The translations under genes and the position numbers were made by a program. The notes beneath the pieces are model-generated. The model made no database searches. It saw only the letters and a list, made by a program, of their open reading frames with translations, and had not been told where the DNA came from. From assembly GCA_037132395.1 (NCBI GenBank), contig JBAXPC010000015.1, forward strand, positions 1-14,647: DNA of 14,647 nt, read 5' to 3'. Of this stretch, positions 12,201 to 14,647 are shown piece by piece (the first letter of the stretch is position 1; each line of letters starts with the position of its first letter). Source of the stretch: SICB01 sp037132395 (GTDB lineage: Bacteria > Patescibacteriota > Saccharimonadia > CAILAD01 > BJGX01).

Positions 12201-14647
12201 CAACAACACTCTAAGCAACCTTGGTACAGTAGCACTTAACTCAGTGTTGCAGCCTGCCTCTGCCGGCTCGCTCAGCTTGGGTGTATCGACCTTGCCATTT
12301 TCTGACCTCTACCTGTCTGGCTCGTCAGCCACACCCGCCACCAACCGATTCCAAATTACCGGCACATCTACTGGCGGCCTCAGAGTCATAACCATGCCTG
12401 ATGCTACCGGAACGATTTGTTTGGAAAACTCCGCCTCTTGTGGCTTCGCCGCTAGCTCCGGAGGCAGCAACTACATCCAAAACCAAACTGCCGTCACCCA
12501 AGCCGCTGGCTTCAAGATAAACGGCACTGGCACAGTAGGCACTCTCAATGCCACCAGTGTTATCCAGCTTGGTGGCGCCAGCATCAATACTGGCGGCACC
12601 CTTAGCAATGTAGCCTACAAAGACCAAGCCAATACCTTCACTGCAGCTGGTACCGCACTTACTGTAAATAACAACGCCACAATATCTGGCACCCTTACCT
12701 CTGGCCTCATTAATGGCCAAACAATCTCTAGCTCTGCCAACTTCACCGGCACCGCTACCGTGGCAGGCTCTAGCCTAACTCTTGGTACGGCAAGCGTTAC
12801 CAACGGCTCGGTAGTATTCAAAAATGCCACCAATAGCCTTGGCCTGACACTGAGTGCACCCAATACCACCCAGGCTAGGGCAATTTTATTCCCAGATGAA
12901 GACGGCACTATTTGTACCACCGGTAGTGTTTGTAGTGGTTATGCGCCTTCTGGCTCATACGCCAATACCAACCTAAGTAATCTCGGTGTCACCGCAATTA
13001 ATTCGGATCTTAATTTTGTCAGCGCTTCAGGCAAAAGCATTACTGGCCCCGGAGCGCCTGGGCTAAGTGTTACCAACGCATCAGGCGATCTTACTTTGTC
13101 TACTACTACATCGGGTACACTAGCCCTCAACTCCGCTGGTGCGGTTAATATTTCGGGACAAGCTTCCTCTAGCTGGAGTATTGGTGCTACCAGCGACCTC
13201 TCAATAGTTAGTAAAAATCTTAACCTCAATTCTGGTGGCGCACTTACGGTGGGCAGCACCGGTAATTCGTCTGGTACTTTGGTGCTCAAAAACAGCGCAG
13301 CTGCTTCTGGTAGTATCACTCTTGGAACCAATAATACAGGTGCAAGTAGCTTTGCCATCACATTCCCTAGCGAAACAGGTACAGTTTGTTTACAAGCATC
13401 TCCTAATTGTGGATTTGCCCCTTCAAGCGGCGGCTTATACGCCGACCAAGCCCTTTCAAACCTAGCTAGCGTTGCCATCAATACCAGCCTGCTTCCAGGT
13501 GCCAATAACTCCATCGATGCCGGATCATCTGGACTAGCTTTCAGAAATGCCTATGCCGCCACTAGCGTGCTTACCCCAGCAGTAGATACTATTGCGGCCG
13601 GAACCCTCTCGCTTGGTACCGGTACTGCCACCGGCCTGACCCTAGGTAAAGCCTCCTACACCGTATCTGTTCCTGGCGGACTCACCACTAATGGCAGTGC
13701 CATCGCTACAGCAGGTGGCGGGTTGAGCACCAGCAATGGCTCGCTCACCTTAGGTAGCGGAAACATCACCACCACAGGCACATACAATAGCAACACCTTT
13801 ACTGGCTCAGCCCTTACATTTGCCGGTGCAGCATCGGTCGCTTCTGGTGGCACCAATACCGCCATAAGTTTAGATGGTAATGGCAGTGGTGCAGTCAACA
13901 TCGGCGGGACCTCCACGGGCGACATTAACTTCGGTGGTGGCTCAGCCTCTACCGGATGTACAGTAACCAACTCTAATGGTAACTTTGCCTGTAGTGGTAC
14001 CGGTACTTTTAATGGTGTAAGCACTGGCAATGTGTTTATCCAGGATGGTAATAGCTTCGGGGCAACAGCCTACTTGGGTACTACTGACGCCAATAATTTG
14101 GTTCTAAGAACTGGGGTAGGTACTAATGCCGCCCAAACTAGATTTACCATAGACAAAGCAGCCAGCACTATTACGGGCAATGGTGCTACTACATACACTT
14201 CTTCAGGTGCAACAACTCTAAGCTCTGGTACTTCCAGCTCTACTACTATAGATTCTGGCTCAGGTGGGATTGTTTTTGCAGCTAATGTTTCGGGCAATAT
14301 AACTTTCCTTAAGGAGTCTGCTCACACAATAAGTGTGGCCCAAACAACTACTGCCTCTACTGTAGGCGGGGATCTTTCGGTTGTGGCAGGTCAGGGCTGG
14401 GACGCAGTAGCCATCTCTACAAGTGGTGGTGCAGGTGGCGCCCTGACAATTAAAGCCGGTGCCGCTGGCGTTAGCGTCGGCCCGGGTCTAGTCGGGGCCG
14501 TTGGTGGCGAACTAAAAATGGTTGGCGGCGCAGGATCAGGTGTGGGAGCCGGCGGCGCAGCTTCATTAACTGGTGGTGGTGGTGTTGCTGGTGGCGCAGC
14601 TTCATTAACTGGTGGTGGTGGTGTTGCTGGTGGCGCAGCTTCATTAA
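9244..14647 (+). CDS. Giant tail-fibre-like surface protein, N-terminally anchored, runs off the right edge
   Basis: The frame has no stop for 1,801 codons and is still open at the edge. The in-frame TAA at 9232 leaves TTG 9244 as the first plausible start; ATG 9358 is an alternative, but the sequence between them already has the same Pro/Ala/Gln-rich composition. No well-placed ribosome-binding site is seen (GAGGG is 22 bases away). With the TTG start, residues 1-80 are a cytoplasmic Pro-rich tail ending HLKGRHSK, and 82-103 are the only membrane helix, so the rest should lie outside. It is Gly/Ser/Thr/Asn/Ala-rich and built of repeats: four copies of an N-x-(S/A)-G-T-(L/V)-(A/S)-D-A-R-L-S motif, two AAMSVGTNDN blocks, and about seven Cys-pair motifs such as CTTGSVC. 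Such modules occur in phage tail fibres and large Patescibacteria surface proteins. Adhesion to a host or surface is inferred. Reverse-strand frames here are shadows. Confidence 0.88.
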   Translation, partial: MPDKPTPQPKPTNSQAAQPVESPLDVAQQPPKSIRSNLMSGQVEAAPIISEAAFAQPGAQKPAAADAKPVKPAHLKGRHSKLVGLLSVMGLLLLASVALFFTYRSYIASYQKVQKSRVSNSIAPTNVDLGGLAPTSTTLQGVGLLQVNGDANITNNVTANSFSGGGADLSNLNATNITSGTLSDARLSPNVALLDANQAFTGSNSFGGSTNFTGSSNFTGSSNFTGAVVLPGTLTINSLTYNMPGSQAAGSLSNDGSGNLTWQPSGSCPTCVNTGGNSYGAAMSVGTNDNFNLSLRTNGITRLTFDTAGNATFAGTIVGNGSGITNLNGSNVSSGTVADARLSSNVAFLNAANVFATTNTFSAGIVTNSITPTGSLTIGSAAQAFVLRGTSSSTITATSGAFTTTLGFDAPTANRNINIPNESGTICTTGSVCTGYAPASGASSYINLQATTPGTAQTGNANITGTLVAGFLSGSGASITSLNATNIANGTLSDARLSSNVTVQGNTFNAANKLVQLDGAGFLPALNGSALTNLNGTNIATGTVADARLSANVALLNTNQTFTGNNTFTGNLTLPGSITINSNLYNFPVSSAAGVLINDGTGSLTWGSASACPTCVNTGGNIYGAAMSVGTNDNYDLTLRTNGVTRLTFNTAGDATFAGAIYGDGTQLTGVAKLALNNQTFTGNSQVFQNNSNSTSAFSVKNAGAVDILSVDSTNSIVNISNLSAGTVETNTITPTGALTIGSTGQSFTLQGDISSTITATGASGATTISFANPIANVNYQLPSVSAGTYDICTSAGNCAGVSGSVGTPGGTANKLAKFSSTYNIVDSIISDNGSLATIGGSLEVDGSLKVMSSSPSYLNFNSSQVQVYNGSTTTNYNFLASGNTTYDICTSSGNCLGGGGGGANTSLSNLVSVAINTSLLPGASTAIDLGSNTLPLRDLYIYGTSATPASQNFKLTGAATAQRTITFPDENGTVCTTGSICSGYGNNTLSNLGTVALNSVLQPASAGSLSLGVSTLPFSDLYLSGSSATPATNRFQITGTSTGGLRVITMPDATGTICLENSASCGFAASSGGSNYIQNQTAVTQAAGFKINGTGTVGTLNATSVIQLGGASINTGGTLSNVAYKDQANTFTAAGTALTVNNNATISGTLTSGLINGQTISSSANFTGTATVAGSSLTLGTASVTNGSVVFKNATNSLGLTLSAPNTTQARAILFPDEDGTICTTGSVCSGYAPSGSYANTNLSNLGVTAINSDLNFVSASGKSITGPGAPGLSVTNASGDLTLSTTTSGTLALNSAGAVNISGQASSSWSIGATSDLSIVSKNLNLNSGGALTVGSTGNSSGTLVLKNSAAASGSITLGTNNTGASSFAITFPSETGTVCLQASPNCGFAPSSGGLYADQALSNLASVAINTSLLPGANNSIDAGSSGLAFRNAYAATSVLTPAVDTIAAGTLSLGTGTATGLTLGKASYTVSVPGGLTTNGSAIATAGGGLSTSNGSLTLGSGNITTTGTYNSNTFTGSALTFAGAASVASGGTNTAISLDGNGSGAVNIGGTSTGDINFGGGSASTGCTVTNSNGNFACSGTGTFNGVSTGNVFIQDGNSFGATAYLGTTDANNLVLRTGVGTNAAQTRFTIDKAASTITGNGATTYTSSGATTLSSGTSSSTTIDSGSGGIVFAANVSGNITFLKESAHTISVAQTTTASTVGGDLSVVAGQGWDAVAISTSGGAGGALTIKAGAAGVSVGPGLVGAVGGELKMVGGAGSGVGAGGAASLTGGGGVAGGAASLTGGGGVAGGAASL
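9763..10188 (+). repeat. First copy of a duplicated protein module in the giant gene
   Basis: Module order: LNATNITSGTLSDARLS, an NFTG strand region, a TINSxxYNxP segment, NDGSGNLTW, SCPTCVNTGGN, GAAMSVGTNDN, then RTNGITRLTF and GNATFAG. The same order recurs at 10846-11220. This copy is longer because it carries the extra NFTGSS triplets. Confidence 0.75.
9874..9921 (+). repeat. 18-bp tandem repeat (NFTGSS) in the giant gene
   Basis: Two full units (9874-9891, 9892-9909) and a partial third (9910-9921) encode NFTGSS, NFTGSS and NFTG. Third-codon positions differ between units, so the expansion is not very recent. Confidence 0.75.
10846..11220 (+). repeat. Second copy of the duplicated module in the giant gene
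   Basis: LNGTNIATGTVADARLS, a short TFTGNNTFTG region, TINSNLYNFP, NDGTGSLTW, ACPTCVNTGGN, GAAMSVGTNDN, RTNGVTRLTF and GDATFAG repeat the order of the first copy, about 1.05 kb downstream, with clear protein identity and scattered DNA differences. Confidence 0.75.
14554..14647 (+). repeat. 39-bp exact tandem repeat (GAASLTGGGGVAG) at the right edge
   Basis: Units at 14554-14592 and 14593-14631 are identical and a third begins at 14632 and is cut by the window edge. The 13-residue unit is Gly-rich and in frame with the giant protein. DNA identity points to recent expansion, or to a collapsed assembly repeat. Confidence 0.9.

Noticed and set aside
9660..14297. Many long reverse-strand open frames in the last third of the window
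   Set aside because: They are antisense shadows of the giant + strand gene, whose Gly/Thr/Ala/Asn-rich codons rarely give reverse stops. Their products are low-complexity Leu/Pro/Val/Arg strings that break at the + strand repeats.

Overview
The window looks like bacterial chromosome from a Candidate Phyla Radiation (Patescibacteria) organism, possibly Saccharibacteria. This is inferred from compact genes, the standard genetic code (TAA, TAG and TGA all end genes, so UGA is not reassigned), a huge tail-fibre-like surface protein of a kind common in that group, and apparently leaderless promoters. I see no tRNA, rRNA, CRISPR array or mobile element. Both edges lie inside exact tandem repeats within open reading frames, as if this were a whole contig broken at repeats.

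Layout, all genes on the + strand. (1) 1-774: 3' end of a membrane-anchored surface protein with a proline-rich stalk, an Fn3-like domain and a carboxypeptidase-regulatory-like domain. (2) 802-1491: dienelactone hydrolase-family enzyme with its own promoter. (3) 1588-7315: a seven-gene operon in the order of an ATP synthase operon (c, b, delta, alpha, gamma, beta, epsilon), but with no subunit a and a highly altered c position. (4) 7450-9000: apolipoprotein N-acyltransferase-like protein, followed by a terminator. (5) 9001-9243: intergenic region with several inverted repeats. (6) 9244 to the right edge: 1,801 codons of an unfinished giant repetitive surface protein with one N-terminal membrane anchor.

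The operon is the main discovery candidate. Its F1-like part keeps Walker A and B motifs, the catalytic glutamate and arginines in beta, and the alpha arginine finger, so ATP hydrolysis looks possible. The c-position protein has a signal peptide, an exported domain of about 170 residues and a c-like two-helix hairpin with an RNP loop. Its second helix has leucine where the ion-binding Asp/Glu should be, and no subunit a is encoded. A proton- or sodium-driven ATP synthase is therefore unlikely. My inference is an ATP-driven F1-like motor or energiser coupled to a domain outside the cell, in a neighbourhood rich in envelope genes. Several subunits are shortened or altered where they would normally serve regulated ion-coupled rotation: epsilon lacks its C-terminal helices, alpha lacks its N-terminal delta-binding segment, delta is short, beta lacks its C-terminal tail, and gamma ends in an arginine-rich tail.

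Regulation visible in the sequence: extended -10 promoters (TGnTAnAAT) lie before the hydrolase, the operon and lnt. Two of them sit so close to the ATG that the mRNAs should be leaderless. The operon promoter carries a perfect 7+7 bp inverted repeat, and a four-codon mini-ORF overlaps the first operon start codon.
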